Notes: generated from the sequence alone by a model not told the origin. Shown: positions 1-11,470, counted from the first letter of the stretch. The stretch: DNA of 64,000 nt from Oreohelix idahoensis (GCA_024509875.1 JAMPIV010006382.1:1-64000), one strand, 5' to 3'. Made by a program: numbers and translations.

Positions 1-2199
1 ATTCATGAAATAACACAGAAATATCACGCCTCCGACATGTGGGAAACACTTAGAGGTATTAATCACGAATAAACCGAAAATATCCATTAAGAGGACTACA
101 CATCCCTGACAGAACAAAAATAAGCGGAGATCCCCTCTTCAACGAGGCATCTCTTTCCGCCATTTCCAAATCGCTCACTATCCCACTAGTGGTGGGCGAA
201 ACCGATCAGACCAAACAACAAGAAAAACAAGTCATGCGCAGTCCAGCGCAAAAATGACCACAGCTCAAAAGTTAACTGCATTCGATACTAACGCGAGAAG
301 ACAAATGCTTACCGAGAAAAGTGACTATAGATTTCAAGCAGTTGTTGCCCTTGCGTTATAAAACAGATATTGAAATAAAACGATGTTGCGAGAATTTATC
401 ACGCAACAATGTTGTTAGTGGTGCCACTACTGTATATGTCCATTGTAGTGTACAGAGTTGTTGAGATCAGGCATGCTCCAGTCTACCCAGCTGTAAATGG
501 GTAACTCACCCTAGTCCTGAGTTAGGGAAGGCAAAGGCAACTGTAAGCAGTAGGTTCTCTCTAAGGCTCCAGGGGAGCAGGCCCTAAACTTGGTCAATTC
601 AACCGACGCAGGATGGTGTATATATGGAGTAGAAGTGTAGAGTGTGATTAACGCGAATGGTGGACTGTTCGTGTTCTGACCAATCTAAGCACTCATTCAC
701 TTGTGTCTACAAGGCACCAATGCAGACTGCTGGAATCTTTGTTTACACAGTTTATTTAGACGCACACACTGGGACATAACGAGTACATCATGGGTATATG
801 TTGACACATCAATTTTCAGGCATACATAGTAGATCCCATGTCATGACACATTCATAAATAATGGGTAGTACATCAATAGCTTCCAATGTCATGATACATT
901 ATGGCCGCATCCCCTATCTGACTAAACGCGTCAGTGAAGGCGGATCGGTAAGTAACTAAAGTTGCTTTATGTTCATAGTTTATATCATATTATGACACCA
1001 CGATAAGGGGTTTCTATCAAAATTGAGATCTCCTTGCCACTGTCCGAATAGTAAGATATATGCCCCGTTCTTTGGACAGTGATTCAAAAATATGATGACA
1101 GGAATGTAACATGGCCGCCTTCCTGAGTTGTCGCTCACTCACTCACAGGAGGGTATATATAAGCCAAAGTTAATTTGAAATGCATATGAATAATTTCCTA
1201 AAGTTTCTCCATACAGTTCTACAGTAATCCAGTTACTTCACGTAGACATAACTGCTGTATGGAAGCCCGTCATCTTCGTCGATACAAACATGACCCTAGC
1301 GTTGTGAAGCACAATATTCCAGCTAGGTCTAACCGACATGAGATCATCAAAAATAGGGTCTGGCATTACCTGGAGTCCGAATCATACATGATACCGTACA
1401 TTAGGAGAGTCTCTAACACAAACTCTAGTAGAGACACAATCTCCTACAGAAGAAAAACCACTTCATAAATCATTTTTACTTAAGAATGTACCAGCCCTTG
1501 AAAATGCGTAACCCGCCATTGTAAACGGTACATCGGAACTCATCACGACTAGTCAAGACAACTCATACTTCCGCTAGAGCGGCATAACAAGAATATAGTC
1601 CTGCCTACCCATCCAAAATATACAATATAGGACTGATTCTACTTGTACTAATAATATGTAATACATATGAATTCAGGCCATAAACATAATAAGCAAATTA
1701 ATCTATTTTCTGGCCCTAACAAATAAGTACGGACATGAGTGCAATATCCATGCGCCGCATCAATATCAAGAACGATTACTCCTATAATCAAAAGTGTAAA
1801 TCAATCATGAATTATCTAGCTTTATCATAGACAGCATTTTCATACACAAATGAATGAATGTCTATTTTTTTTCCATATTAAATAGCCATATCGATTTTTG
1901 TAATATGTGCGTCAAAATATGCACGCAACAACCCTTTACCTCCCTAAGGAGCATAGGTCATAAAACTTGATCTCGTGTAGTGGAGGCGTCAACAATTCAC
2001 TCCCTGTGGCAGTATCTGCTTGGGACTCAAAGTTGCTCACCTGTGGGAACATTTTCCGCATGCGCTGACAACACATGAAGTCCCAGCTATTTCAGCAGAT
2101 TTCCAAATTGTCACGAGTTCTTATTATATGCCACCATTATCTGATTAAGTTTCTAATTATGTCTTATTTACTGTATGAATTGTTTTGATTGTGTTTGTT

Positions 2200-2201
<2 letters not shown>
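1..2201. other. Unassigned DNA, no gene recognised
   Basis: No convincing exon, RNA gene or transposon domain was seen on either strand. The only open frame of note (1259-1468, plus, 69 codons) has no recognisable motif and looks like chance. The sequence is AT-rich intergenic DNA. Confidence 0.5.

Positions 2202-2246
<45 letters not shown>
2202..2246. repeat. Poly(T) tract
   Basis: An uninterrupted run of about 45 T. On the minus strand it could be the poly(A) tail of a retroposed sequence, but no recognisable body lies beside it. Confidence 0.9.
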
Positions 2247-2249
<3 letters not shown>

Positions 2250-2329
2250 GTATTAATTTTTGTTAATCTATATTAATTAATAATTTTTCCCCCCCTTAAA
2301 TTTGATTATGTCTGGATGTTACAAATGTA

Positions 2330-2506
2330 TGTTATTATTTTACCTCGATAATTTTGTACGCTTAAATAATGCTAAAAATACATGTGCTATTGAAAGGATA
2401 CGGTATGTAAGATGACAGAGAGAAGAAGGGCAGAATGTAAGACAGGCCTGCGTGCCCAATTCTTAATCCTTTGAAAATATAGTTTGTTCGTTCGTTCGTT
2501 CGTTCG

Positions 2507-2508
<2 letters not shown>
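2330..2508 (+). mobile_element. Retroposon 3' end, copy 1, with (TTCG)n tail
   Basis: About 180 bp that recurs in diverged form at 2600-2797. Both copies share a purine-rich block, the segment CCTGCGTGCCCAATTCTTAA, a stretch like AATAAAGTT (AATATAGTT here), and then a (TTCG)n tail. Independent copies that end in the same short tandem tail are typical of non-LTR retrotransposon or SINE 3' ends. No coding sequence remains. The family is not identified. Confidence 0.6.
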
Positions 2509-2540
<32 letters not shown>

Positions 2541-2571
2541 GTCTATTTATCTATCTATCTATCTATCTATC
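2508..2571. repeat. (ATCT)n microsatellite
   Basis: About sixteen ATCT units with few interruptions, directly continuing the (TTCG)n tail of the upstream retroposon end. It may have grown from that tail. Confidence 0.9.
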
Positions 2572-2599
2572 TTTATTTATTTTAAAAACATACTTTAAT

Positions 2600-2797
2600 T
2601 ATGATGATTATTGCAAATGTTTGATGTTATATTACCTTTATAATGATAAATGCCTTAATAATGCTTAAATTAAATGTGAGGATGAAAGGATACAGTATAC
2701 ATGATGAGAGAGAGAGGAAGGGCAGAATGTCAGACGGGCCTGCGTGCCCAATTCTTAACCCTTTGAAAATAAAGTTCGCTCGTTCGTTCGTTCGTTC
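2600..2797 (+). mobile_element. Retroposon 3' end, copy 2, with (TTCG)n tail
   Basis: Second, diverged copy of the sequence at 2330-2508. It includes GCCTGCGTGCCCAATTCTTA, then AAATAAAGTTCG and four to five TTCG units. It abuts an oppositely oriented LINE reverse-transcriptase fragment at about 2811, so the two come from separate insertions or from an inverted one. Confidence 0.6.
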
Positions 2798-2810
2798 ACC
2801 ATCCTGAGTC

Positions 2811-3166
2811 ATTTTACTGCCTAAATAATTGAAACTTTCAACTTTCTGTAGTTTTTCCCCGTTCAAGATGATATCAAAGGTCTCGTTAGAAAAGTTCATA
2901 GCTTTAGTTTTAGAGGCATTTATTTGGAGACCTATTTTAACCGAGAGATGACACAAATTATTTACTGCTTCTTGGGATTGTCTGGGTGTTGAACTTAAGA
3001 ATGCTAAATCATCTGCGAAATCCAGGTCCCCCAGGAATTTTCCATTTGTCCATTTTATACCTAATTGTTCATTGTGGGTATAGTAGTTGCACCATAAAAC
3101 TAGTGTTTTTATTGACATGAACCTCACGACAAATGGTGGCCTGTGGAGCATTAGTGCACCAAACAT
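2811..3166 (-). pseudogene. LINE reverse transcriptase fragment
   Basis: Part of a non-LTR retrotransposon reverse transcriptase, which would copy element RNA at the nicked target. The frame contains LGDLDFADDLAFLSST, the catalytic FADD motif (RT block C) in the context usual for animal LINEs. It is followed by a stretch ending in SKTKAMNFSN and by SFNYLGSKMT, matching the blocks after the active site. Only about 115 codons survive, with no endonuclease and no earlier RT blocks. The first roughly ten codons of the open frame are probably not RT. The clade cannot be fixed by eye. The fragment at 49540-50150 looks like the same broad family. Confidence 0.8.
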
Positions 3167-3172
3167 ACATGA

Positions 3173-3484
3173 TTAAAATAATCTAAGTGTCAGGTTACTG
3201 TTTTCAAAAAATGAATTTTTCCTAACACTAAATGTGGTGGCACAATTGATGCACTTCCATCGTCGGCCATCGTTACCTTGTGAATAATTGTACAGCCGTG
3301 CGGGTTGCAAACATGTGTTGCACGTTGTGGAATTTTTTATTAAACCTCTTCTGGCCAGCCACTGCAAGCACTGGAAGGGTTGCCTCACTTCATCATTCAA
3401 ACTGCATGTATCCCACATCTCCGCACGCCTGGCAGCAACAGTCAAAATACTGTTCAAATCAACTACAGTGGTTTGTGCAGGCAT
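3173..3484 (-). pseudogene. Merlin/IS1016-type transposase N-terminal fragment
   Basis: A 103-codon frame with four cysteines in two pairs (CNTC at residues 55-58 and CINC at 78-81), followed by FSVRKNSFFENSNLTL. This arrangement, a zinc-ribbon-like N-terminus followed by SVRKxSFFExSxLxL, is the start of ISXO2/IS1016-type transposases, which in animals are Merlin DNA transposons. The DDE catalytic domain that should follow is absent; a LINE RT fragment begins six bases beyond. It is either a truncated transposon or an exon of a gene derived from one. No terminal inverted repeats were found. Confidence 0.6.
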
Positions 3485-4663
3485 TGCGAAACCTGAACTG
3501 ATATTTAAAATATGTTGTGAATAATGGCGGTAAAAACTGTAGCTAAGAGTGATAAAATAAATAAATGAAAATACGCTGTGCTATGATACCTAATTACTTA
3601 CGCAATGTGGATGGCAGATGCATATATATCACAGGAAAAACACTACAAACTTTCTGAAGCTAAAACACCTGATGAAAAGCAAAAAACGTGATGTAGCGAT
3701 GGAAGAATGAATAAAAGTGAAAGAATATATAATAGTCGTGAAGCGCGATACTTATCAATTGGAAACCCACTTCGATACCCGCGAAATGCCCGGAACACGA
3801 AATTTTCAAGGGAAGATAACTCTAAAATACTCATATTCGGTACGGAGCAAAAAAGGTACGAAAGATAGGAAATTACCATTTTTTCTATAAAAATTAATAT
3901 TTTTTAGTTACTGTATAATAAATATCAAGCTGTCCCATTTTTTTCAAAATTCGTTATTTGTTTTTTTAATTGATTAAAAATAAGTGTAAATTAGGAACGG
4001 GGGTGAGGGCTTATTATTTTGATGTATCGCCTATTCCCTTGGACAATTCCTAGATCCACCAACGTATTATGTAACAAACCATTCCCTACTATAATATCAA
4101 AAGCACAAATTTATTAATTGTTAACCACTACCTTCACCACCCAAAAAAATATCATCTTAATATATCCCGCAGCCAGAACAGCCTTGACATATCTAATAGT
4201 TCAAAACGCCAGGAAATACCACCACAACAAGAACAACCAGCAACCTACTGCCAGTCTGAAAGTCCACATTCATCTGCTCCGTTCAGCTCAAACAATCCTT
4301 TCTCTCCACAAAATAACAAAGCTCCCAAGGGAGTATACAGAATCAACAACTGTATAACACTCTGACCTTAAACATCGATAGATAATAATAAGTTGGCTAC
4401 TTTAAAAAGGCAAATTCCCCTCTATCTCAAGAAACGGGAATAAAAATGGACATACCCAGAATGCAACACACCGTAGTACAACATGATAATACCAACACGG
4501 AAAGGTCGTGGAATTAGAACAATAATTTCCAGACCGCAAGGTCTTCTATTTTCGGACATAGGTCCTAATATGGCCTTTATCTAGGTTGATCGGGGCGCGC
4601 CTCACCAAAACAAGACAAAATTGTATTTAAAAGAAAGGGTAAACGAACATTGGTGAGACGCAT
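3485..4663. other. Unassigned DNA, no gene recognised
   Basis: AT-rich sequence. The short open frames at 3643-3879 (minus) and 4118-4357 (plus) carry no motif. Nothing else was recognised. Confidence 0.5.
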
Positions 4664-5000
4664 TGCTGGGACAAAAGACAAAGAAGTTTGCCTTTGTTAA
4701 TGATGGAACAAATGACAAATAAATTTGCCTATGTTGGTGGAAGGATAAAAGAAAACAACGTTTGCTTATTTTAGTGCTGGGACAAAAGATAAAGAGGTTT
4801 GCCTATTTTAGTGCTGGGACAAAAGACAAAGAGATTTGCCTATGTCAGTGCTAGGACAAAAGACAAATAGATTTGACTATGTTATGGCTAGGACAAAAGA
4901 AAATATATTTGCGCTATGTCAGTGCTAGGATAAAAGACACATAGATTGGCTTATGTTAGTGCTGGGACAAAAGACAAATAGATTTGCATATGTTAGTGCC
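4664..5000 (+). repeat. 37-bp minisatellite, about nine units
   Basis: Units start at about 4664, 4701, 4738, 4775, 4812, 4849, 4886, 4923 and 4960, a near-constant spacing of 37 bp. A unit begins TGCTGGGACAAAAGACAAA and continues through ATTTGCCTATGTTAG. Units differ by scattered substitutions, so the array is not recent. It lies about 300 bp upstream of the deacetylase exon, in what would be its last intron. Confidence 0.9.
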
Positions 5001-5307
5001 ACAATGCTTTCGTCATGGATGAACGAACCCAAACAAAAGAGGAAAAAACCGGAAAATAAGTTAAATTAAACACACAAAAAACAAAATAAATTAAAATGAG
5101 ACGACTAATAAATTGAACACAGATTGAAGATAGGCTACTGAAGTAAGTAAACTAACTTTCCTTTTAATAATTTTTTTTTTAAGTCCAGTTACATTACACG
5201 AACTCTTTAAACATCTATGTTTTCTAATGTTCAAATAAAGCGCACCTCACACCCTGTTTATGTTATAAAATGTTCTAGAACTCTGTTAATTTTATTCCTT
5301 TTGACAG

Positions 5308-5545
5308 ACGAAACTTTCGCGACCATTTCTACAAGAACAAAGTTCCAATGCATATGTTTACTCACGCCTCCATGTTCCTTCGCTCGCCTGGATCTTTTGA
5401 AGCTTTAGTCAAATGGATTCAGAACACACTGTCCACCCATAAGGATGTGTGGCTGGTCAGTCCCCGGCAGGTCATTCAGTGGATGCAGCAGCCACACGCT
5501 ATTTCAGATATGATCGCAAATAAATGGGGTTGTAGCGGCATCTGA
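5308..5545 (+). CDS. Chitin deacetylase-like terminal exon (partial)
   Basis: Likely the last coding exon of a secreted polysaccharide deacetylase of the chitin deacetylase-like type (carbohydrate esterase family 4), which removes acetyl groups from chitin. A pyrimidine-rich tract ending in CAG at 5305-5307 gives a good splice acceptor. The frame then runs about 78 codons to a stop at 5543-5545. It reads NFRDHFYKNKVPMHMFTHAS; the histidine of FTHASMF matches the family's last catalytic motif. It continues through DVWLVSPRQVIQWMQQPH, which fits the characteristic end of animal chitin deacetylases (DVWFVT..QVI.WMQNP), and ends near WGC. The ATG at 5348 is internal, not a start. Upstream exons were not found in the window. 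Confidence 0.72.
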
Positions 5546-6732
5546 GAGACAGCACCTTGCGTACAACAGTCACAGAAAGCTGGGTTACAGATTAAGTACG
5601 AATAGTCATTTTAAAAGAAATACTGCATTTGTAGCATAATGACTTAGTGTCAAGCAATTTCAATGGTCTTTCAGTAAAGTGTGTAAACATTTTAAAGCTT
5701 GTAAATGTCTATCTATATCACCTTACAACTTTATCTATTCATTGTGGAACAATTTCTCCACGTCTCTGAGTTTTAATTTATATTCCTCTCTAAGCGGTAA
5801 TCTATGACTCTACTTGAATATGCATACTCTGCGGTTGAAATTTCATCCTGACATTTGGATGTTAAACCCTGCTAAAATACTTCTTTCAAATGTGATCGTT
5901 CTCTTTAATATTTGATTGCTTTATTTGCGCGCTGAATGGTAAATGGGGTGGCTAAAAATGTGTTAATAACAATTTACCGGATAAGAGAATGTAAAGATAA
6001 AATAAATGATGCACGTTTTGAAATAGCATCTATGATCTGTCTATTCAATTATTGTTGTGGTCTTTGTTGATATTGTATTGTACCTTCATGCATGTCTTTC
6101 GGCCATTGTTGTTGTGCCGATTTTAAAATATAATTTTAAAAATAATTAAAATATATAAAAGTAAAAAGAAGAGCGATGGTTTGTTCTGCAATGAGGTGGT
6201 ATAGAGTTGCTCGCTTGCCTTCTTAATCCCATGAGCTATGTCGACGAGTCTTATCCATGAGAGGTCCAATCAAACCGAACCGGTTGTAGAGAGGGCAGAC
6301 TAAAATAGCCCAACTGGTTCTTCAAGCTATGGGGTTTGTTTAGAACAGACAACTCTAGACCAGAAAAAATTTGTTACAGAAACTACAACGACCGTAACGA
6401 ATGCCACGCCTGAGTCCGGAAGATCCTGACAAGAGTTTTAAAACATGACAAAATGAAAATCAAATACTGTAAATCATCTTTTTCCTGTTAGCTCCTTGTG
6501 GAGCATAGAGACAGCCCTAAGTCTGGGCCCAGGAAGCGAACATTCATATGCTCTTGCCGCAGCGCATCCTATAGCAATCTGTTATCCATAATTAGATTTC
6601 TGGTCATATGATAACCTCATGTTAGTCGTTTCTTACGATATTCCTGTGGAAGCTGTAGTCCAATTCTTTATTTCTACACTTGGAGACTTCCTGCAACTAC
6701 ACGGTCAACTGGGAAGAAAAGCTGCTAATTAA
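5546..6732 (+). other. Probable 3' flank of the deacetylase exon
   Basis: No further coding was recognised. AATAAA at 6001-6006, about 455 bp after the stop codon, is a candidate polyadenylation signal. The rest is AT-rich unassigned DNA that includes a diverged dispersed repeat (6490-6590). Confidence 0.45.
6490..6590 (+). repeat. Dispersed repeat, copy 1 (partner at 48070-48165)
   Basis: Shares GCTCCTTGTGGAGCA, GCAGCG and the TATAGCAATCTGT-like block, in the same order and spacing, with 48070-48165. It is probably a fragment of a retroposon; the family is not identified. Confidence 0.5.
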
Positions 6733-6819
6733 TGGGCTAACGATGAAGTCAAAATTCAGATAGGAACAAGCAATGTGAGAACAATATATGAAGTTGGAAA
6801 ATTAGCACCAGTGGTCTAG
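6733..6819 (+). pseudogene. LINE endonuclease N-terminal remnant
   Basis: Twenty-eight codons ending in a stop at 6817-6819 read KIQIGTSNVRTIYEVGKLA. This closely follows the first beta strand and turn of the apurinic-type endonuclease of animal LINEs (usual form K.RIGTWNVRT.Y..GKL). The expected tryptophan is serine here. Nothing downstream stays in frame, so it is a short dead fragment. Confidence 0.55.
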
Positions 6820-7019
6820 AAAATAAGACTCTTTAATAGAATTTTGCAGGTTCAACTCAGACAAGATTAACTGCAGCAGAACAAATCATACTGAACGCTG
6901 CCGAAAGTATCATCTGTTCACGATGTGACAACAAAGTCCTTGCGCACAGAGGAGATATCTTTTACAATGTCTTCAGACACAGTGAAGAAAGATGTGATGT
7001 AAATAGATAACATCCAGAA

Positions 7020-8470
7020 ATGTGAATACAAAATTCCCAGCATAAGACATAAAGACCAACAATTATTCAGTGTTATTCGTAATCAAAGTGTTCCAACCAT
7101 ATTGTCTGAGTAAATTTCATAAAGTACCTTTTGTCTAAAATAATATTATTCAAGTTGATTTGTAAGTTCCTAGGTCTTGCATTCATGTCGTAAGAGTCGA
7201 GTACTATAAGGTTGGGCATGAGACTGGTGACCTCATTATGTCAAACGAATTGCCACATAAACCACTTCTGCAAGAACACGTGACTGCTTCGTGCAGACTT
7301 CATGTTAGGGAACCAGTTGCGGGGGTGGATCCATTCCCTATAATGAGCGCAAAGGAAATTGATTATTATGATGACGATAATGATGATGAAATTCTAAATT
7401 AATGGACCATATCCCATGATTCAAATTAATTTATTGTAAAGAACATTACGTCTACTTTGGGCTGCTTTATTCCATCTATATTTTTGAAGAAAAAAAAATT
7501 ACCCGAGGTCATAAATGTATGTCATGTGGTTTCGCCTATCACCCTACACAATATCTTACAGTTAAAAGTTTAGATAATCATGCAAAATATGTCATTTTAA
7601 TGTGATAACTTCTTCATTTCATCTTGTACCCCAAAAACTTTGAATGTGTTTTTCTAAATGACAAACTGAAGCGGAGATAGTATAAAGCAGTATTAAGGCG
7701 TGTCTGGACTGCTGAATCGCTATGTCTTCTTCACGGAGAATCTCCAGGTTGTGGACTTTGGATGTTCTATCAGAAACTCACTTTGAATAGAGTGCCTCGT
7801 GTTAATATTAACATACTAACGAACACGAAAAATAAAAAAGCTACAGTTCAAAAATAAGTACATGCGCAGAAAATGTGACAGAATAACCTCGAACGTCACA
7901 ACTACCTATAATTCATTCTGTGCTCTTCACGTTAGTTTTCCCCACCTCTGGCAGTATTGAGTATTTTTGATTCATTGGTTACACTCCCTTCCGTTAATTC
8001 GTGTTGTGTCGGGACTTCAGCAACCATCTTTTGCTGATTAGGGTAATCAATCCCTTTATTTTGAACCCATATTGACATCTGGGATCGGTAGAGAGAAGTG
8101 TGGTTTACTAATGTGTAACACATTTTCCTACCAGACCAGACAGTGCAGGGGAGCGGCCGGATTAATAAGCAAACAACCTAGGGATAACCACAGTCGATTA
8201 TCTTATCGCTGGGAATATCTCTGTCTGACCAGTCTGTTGATTGTTGGCTAAGACCGGGACAAGTATTGTCGGAAGAATAATTATCCATCTTGAAAGAGAT
8301 TATCTGTGAGAGATTATGTAGTCATGAGTGTAAACATGATCAATAACAGACGGAAGTGGGAATACAATAAATGGTGACTGTAAACAACACGTTTATTTTT
8401 GCGTTTTGTTACGCAGGAATTTTTGATGAGAGAACGTAAAATATATGCATCTTGCATGCTATTGGCTTGG

Positions 8471-8471
<1 letters not shown>
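7020..8471. other. Unassigned DNA
   Basis: No gene was recognised. It contains a diverged piece of the 1.9-kb LTR family at about 7205-7320. The 63-codon minus-strand frame at 7932-8123 has no motif. Confidence 0.5.
7205..7320 (+). repeat. Diverged fragment of the TGTGAT LTR family
   Basis: Contains GGGCATGAGACTGGTGACCT, then AAACCACTTCTGCAAGA and GACTGCTTCGTGCAGAC. These match in order the block at 13803-13910 and 33476-33580 (GCATGAGGCTGGCAA, ACCACTACTGCAAGAGC, TGCTTCATGCGG). Confidence 0.5.
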
Positions 8472-8515
<44 letters not shown>

Positions 8516-8854
8516 GTACGCCCGCTAATACTCGAGGCGAAATCTCAGGTTATTACTATGTCTAACCTGACATTGATTTTACGTGAGTATCCCTTTTTAC
8601 TTGTACAGAGACAGGTGTCCCTCGCCCTTCAGGCAAATACTCTCCGATTTCGGAGGTACCCATTGCAGCTGGGTCGGCTCAGGAGCCGCCAATCCCTGGT
8701 CGACGACACTCCTTCAAATGTCGTCGCCAGGTCTCGAGTTAATCCAGTCCAATTCCCGGTCGACGAAAAATCCTCAAATGCCGTCGCCCGGGTTTGATCC
8801 TGAATCACCCGGTCGCCAGAGCGGTGTTGTAACCACTACGCTAGCGCGGCTCCC
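8472..8854 (-). mobile_element. tRNA-derived SINE with poly(A) tail
   Basis: On the minus strand it starts at about 8854 with GGGAGCCGCGCTAGCGTAGT. This includes a polymerase III A-box-like segment, with a B-box-like segment about 45 bp later (GATCAAACCCG). About 340 bp of body follow, ending in a 42-base poly(A), seen as poly(T) at 8472-8513. The body has a repeated block (GTCGACGA...CAAATG.CGTCGCC, twice). A short repeat GCTTGGC flanks both ends (8465-8471 and 8856-8862) and may be the target duplication. Confidence 0.75.
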
Positions 8855-11230
8855 TGCTTGGCATTTGAAATGTAAAAATACAAATTTTCTGATTCGAGCC
8901 TTGTCATATAGTAGTAATCTGGATGTGGGCCGAATGTTGGCTTATAATTTAGCGCTTTGTGAGTTTACCGCACTGTGAAATTCATCTCATCAAGAAGACA
9001 GCCAGACAAACCAGAGCAAGGAATAGGATCAGGATTCCACTTTAAAGGACTGGACAACTTTTTGAACATCTTGTGGACTTACATCCCAGGAAAACTCTAC
9101 CTTCGTTAATACGGAAAGCCCAGAATCCTAGGAACCTGAACACTAAGTCATAGTAGGGGTCTATGTAAAGTAACACCCCAGACCAGGTGTAAGAGGCATC
9201 TCAATCAAGTTGCCGTAGCTATTTCTCTGAGCCAGAAGTCAGTCTGTATTCTCAAAGAAATTTGGGGTAAGTTGTACATTTTATAATTCTATATTTTTCA
9301 TTTATTAACATGTGAAAATTGCTTGTGGATGTCCAAGTCATACGAGGCTGGCAACTTCAGCATATAGAAAGATGATTTCATGAACCACTACTGCAAGAGA
9401 TGGTGGCTGCTTTATGCGGGTTTCTCATTGAGAAACAAAATCAGAGGTAGTCCCAAGTTCCAGATGGAGCAGGGAGTGGATGATTATAGAACTGATGAAC
9501 ATACTTATAATATTAACCTTTTCAACCAGTGCAAATGTAAATGTAAACATATTTAGTATAAATACAATGGATGTTTTCCGCTCACTGGGATTAATATTAA
9601 TGCTCAGAGAGATTAATGTTCTGAGGCAGATGGGATGGTGACATGAACAGGGGGAGGGGGGAGGTGGGGAACATCTGATTTTGAATCAGGAAACCCAATT
9701 CTCAAGAGGGTATTTGTTTCATGATACTAGTCGGTTGTACCAACTGGTGATGCTATATGTGGATCAAGTGAGTGGTATTTGTGGCCTGTAGTCAAAGCTA
9801 GACACCTACAGCAGATGTGTCTTAACAGAGGCTGGACTATCTTCACAATTACTCCACAAAACTACGAGGAACGTGTTGCGACCACCACACTTGACCAGTG
9901 ACGAGAGTGAACCAGTCCATAACCTGCAAAGAACAAGCATCGGCTGGAGCAGAAACCAACCTACATTTTACTAGCAGCTAAGTCCCCGTTAAAAGCTGCC
10001 AAGTGAACTCTCTATTTTCAAATCAGAAAGAACTTTTCAAATCAGACCATCACTTATGAGGAATTTTAACGACTATCTAAGTTCACTCCACCCTCATTTA
10101 TTTTACAATTATTAACGATAATTGACTATTAAATTTTGTTATATGTAAATATACAAATTTATAGCTGATTTAATCATTTTGAGTGAACTGGCACCCGTAT
10201 GTTATACGTATTTAAAATGACTGAGACATACTTATAACAGAGCTATTGTGACAGTGAGGCCTATTACCCCAGCATTATCCGTGCCAATGAAATAAGTTCA
10301 TATATTTTTAGTAGCACCAATCGAAACCATCGACGGTGACAAACGGCTATAAATCACTTGAAGGTTCAGAAGCTGAACATAATATCACATTTACGTACTG
10401 AAAATAAAAAGGCTCAACTATTTTTACTGAAAGTTATGAAAGCGAAGGTCAAAGTAACCTAGGTCGTGAACCACACGGGATTTTATTGTATCTCACACGA
10501 TTACGGAGAGAGATAAGGAAAATACGGATACATGCAGAAAACTACCTTCAAAATGAAAGAAACTGATTTGATTCCAGCTGCATTTTGTTTATTATGTATT
10601 CTGTAAATAAACTATGTTATGTGACTCGGCTGAGTTATGCAGATTTGTCGAGTTGAATTCAAGGTTACAACTCTGTTAGTGAGTACACTATTATAGCACC
10701 GTATAACAACTATCGAGAAACGAACGAACATGGCGTAACTCTACAAGAATAAACATCTCTAGCGGACGGCTAGTAACTAACTTGCTAGATAGAAAGAAGC
10801 AGTCACATATGCATTTACTATTAATTGGAGCCGTGATTACCTCACGGTCACACTATTTAAGTAATATTTTACTGAGTTAAATCAGTTGGGGGCTCATCAA
10901 AATGAGCAAAATCCTAACTTATAGATGCCAGGAAAGATGAAAGGTTTACACGGCCTGGATCCTATCAGCCGTTGTACTTGATTTCTGTAAATTCCTATAA
11001 GGTTCACTAGAACTGAAGTACCATTCTTCAATTCACATCTCTACCAAGAGTAATCTTGAGCGAAAGATGGACACCTTTGAAGACCCTCAGTAGATACTCT
11101 GAATTTTGGCCACTGTTGGATCATCACTGCAGAGCAATGGGAGTAAATCCCGTGACAGAATAGAAGGAGTGAAGCGGTGTGCCCAAATCCCCAAAGTGGA
11201 ACACATGACAAGAACTACACAAGCGCCAGT
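8855..11230. other. Unassigned DNA
   Basis: AT-rich with no recognised gene. It holds a short diverged LTR-family piece at about 9340-9430. Several short open frames lack motifs. Confidence 0.5.
9340..9430 (+). repeat. Diverged fragment of the TGTGAT LTR family
   Basis: Carries GAGGCTGGCAACTTCA, then GAACCACTACTGCAAGAG and GCTTTATGCGGG, in the same order as in the long copies at 13657-15538 and 33115-34503. Confidence 0.5.
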
Positions 11231-11470
11231 TGAACAAGAAATGACAAGAAGTCGCTGGAGGTGGATAACACGCATTGAGGAAACATGTTGATAGCATTAC
11301 CCAGCAGTCCTTGTTCTGGACTCCCCAGGGTAAGAGAGGTAGAGGGACACCAAGGAGCTCAAGAAGAAGAGAAGTCGAGAAGGGATTGAAGAAGACGTGG
11401 ACATCCTTGAGCTAATGACACGTGACAGGAAGATTTGACCTTGAGTTTATTGAAGGCCTATGCCTCTTGA
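11231..11470 (+). pseudogene. LINE ORF2 C-terminal remnant, first of two in tandem
   Basis: Two pieces in different frames: SRWRWITRIEETC, ending at a stop, then SITQQSLFWTPQGKRGRGTP. Together they correspond to the conserved end of a LINE polyprotein (RRWRWIGHVLR..., ITRQAL.WTPQGKR.RGRPK). One frameshift separates them. The sequence after it (AGATTTGACCTTGAG) resembles the family's usual end. No RT domain is present. Confidence 0.65.

Noticed and set aside
1259..1468. 69-codon basic frame
   Set aside because: No motif and no supporting context.
4664..5000. CRISPR-like array
   Set aside because: Units are contiguous 37-bp repeats without unique spacers, in a eukaryotic setting; it is a minisatellite.
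6895..7000. Possible LINE C-terminal zinc finger (C-x2-C...H...C)
   Set aside because: The pattern is loose, about 100 bp from an unrelated endonuclease remnant, and no flanking family blocks are seen.
8399..8797. 132-codon frame with a poly-phenylalanine run
   Set aside because: It reads through the SINE poly(T) tail and SINE body; no protein family is suggested.
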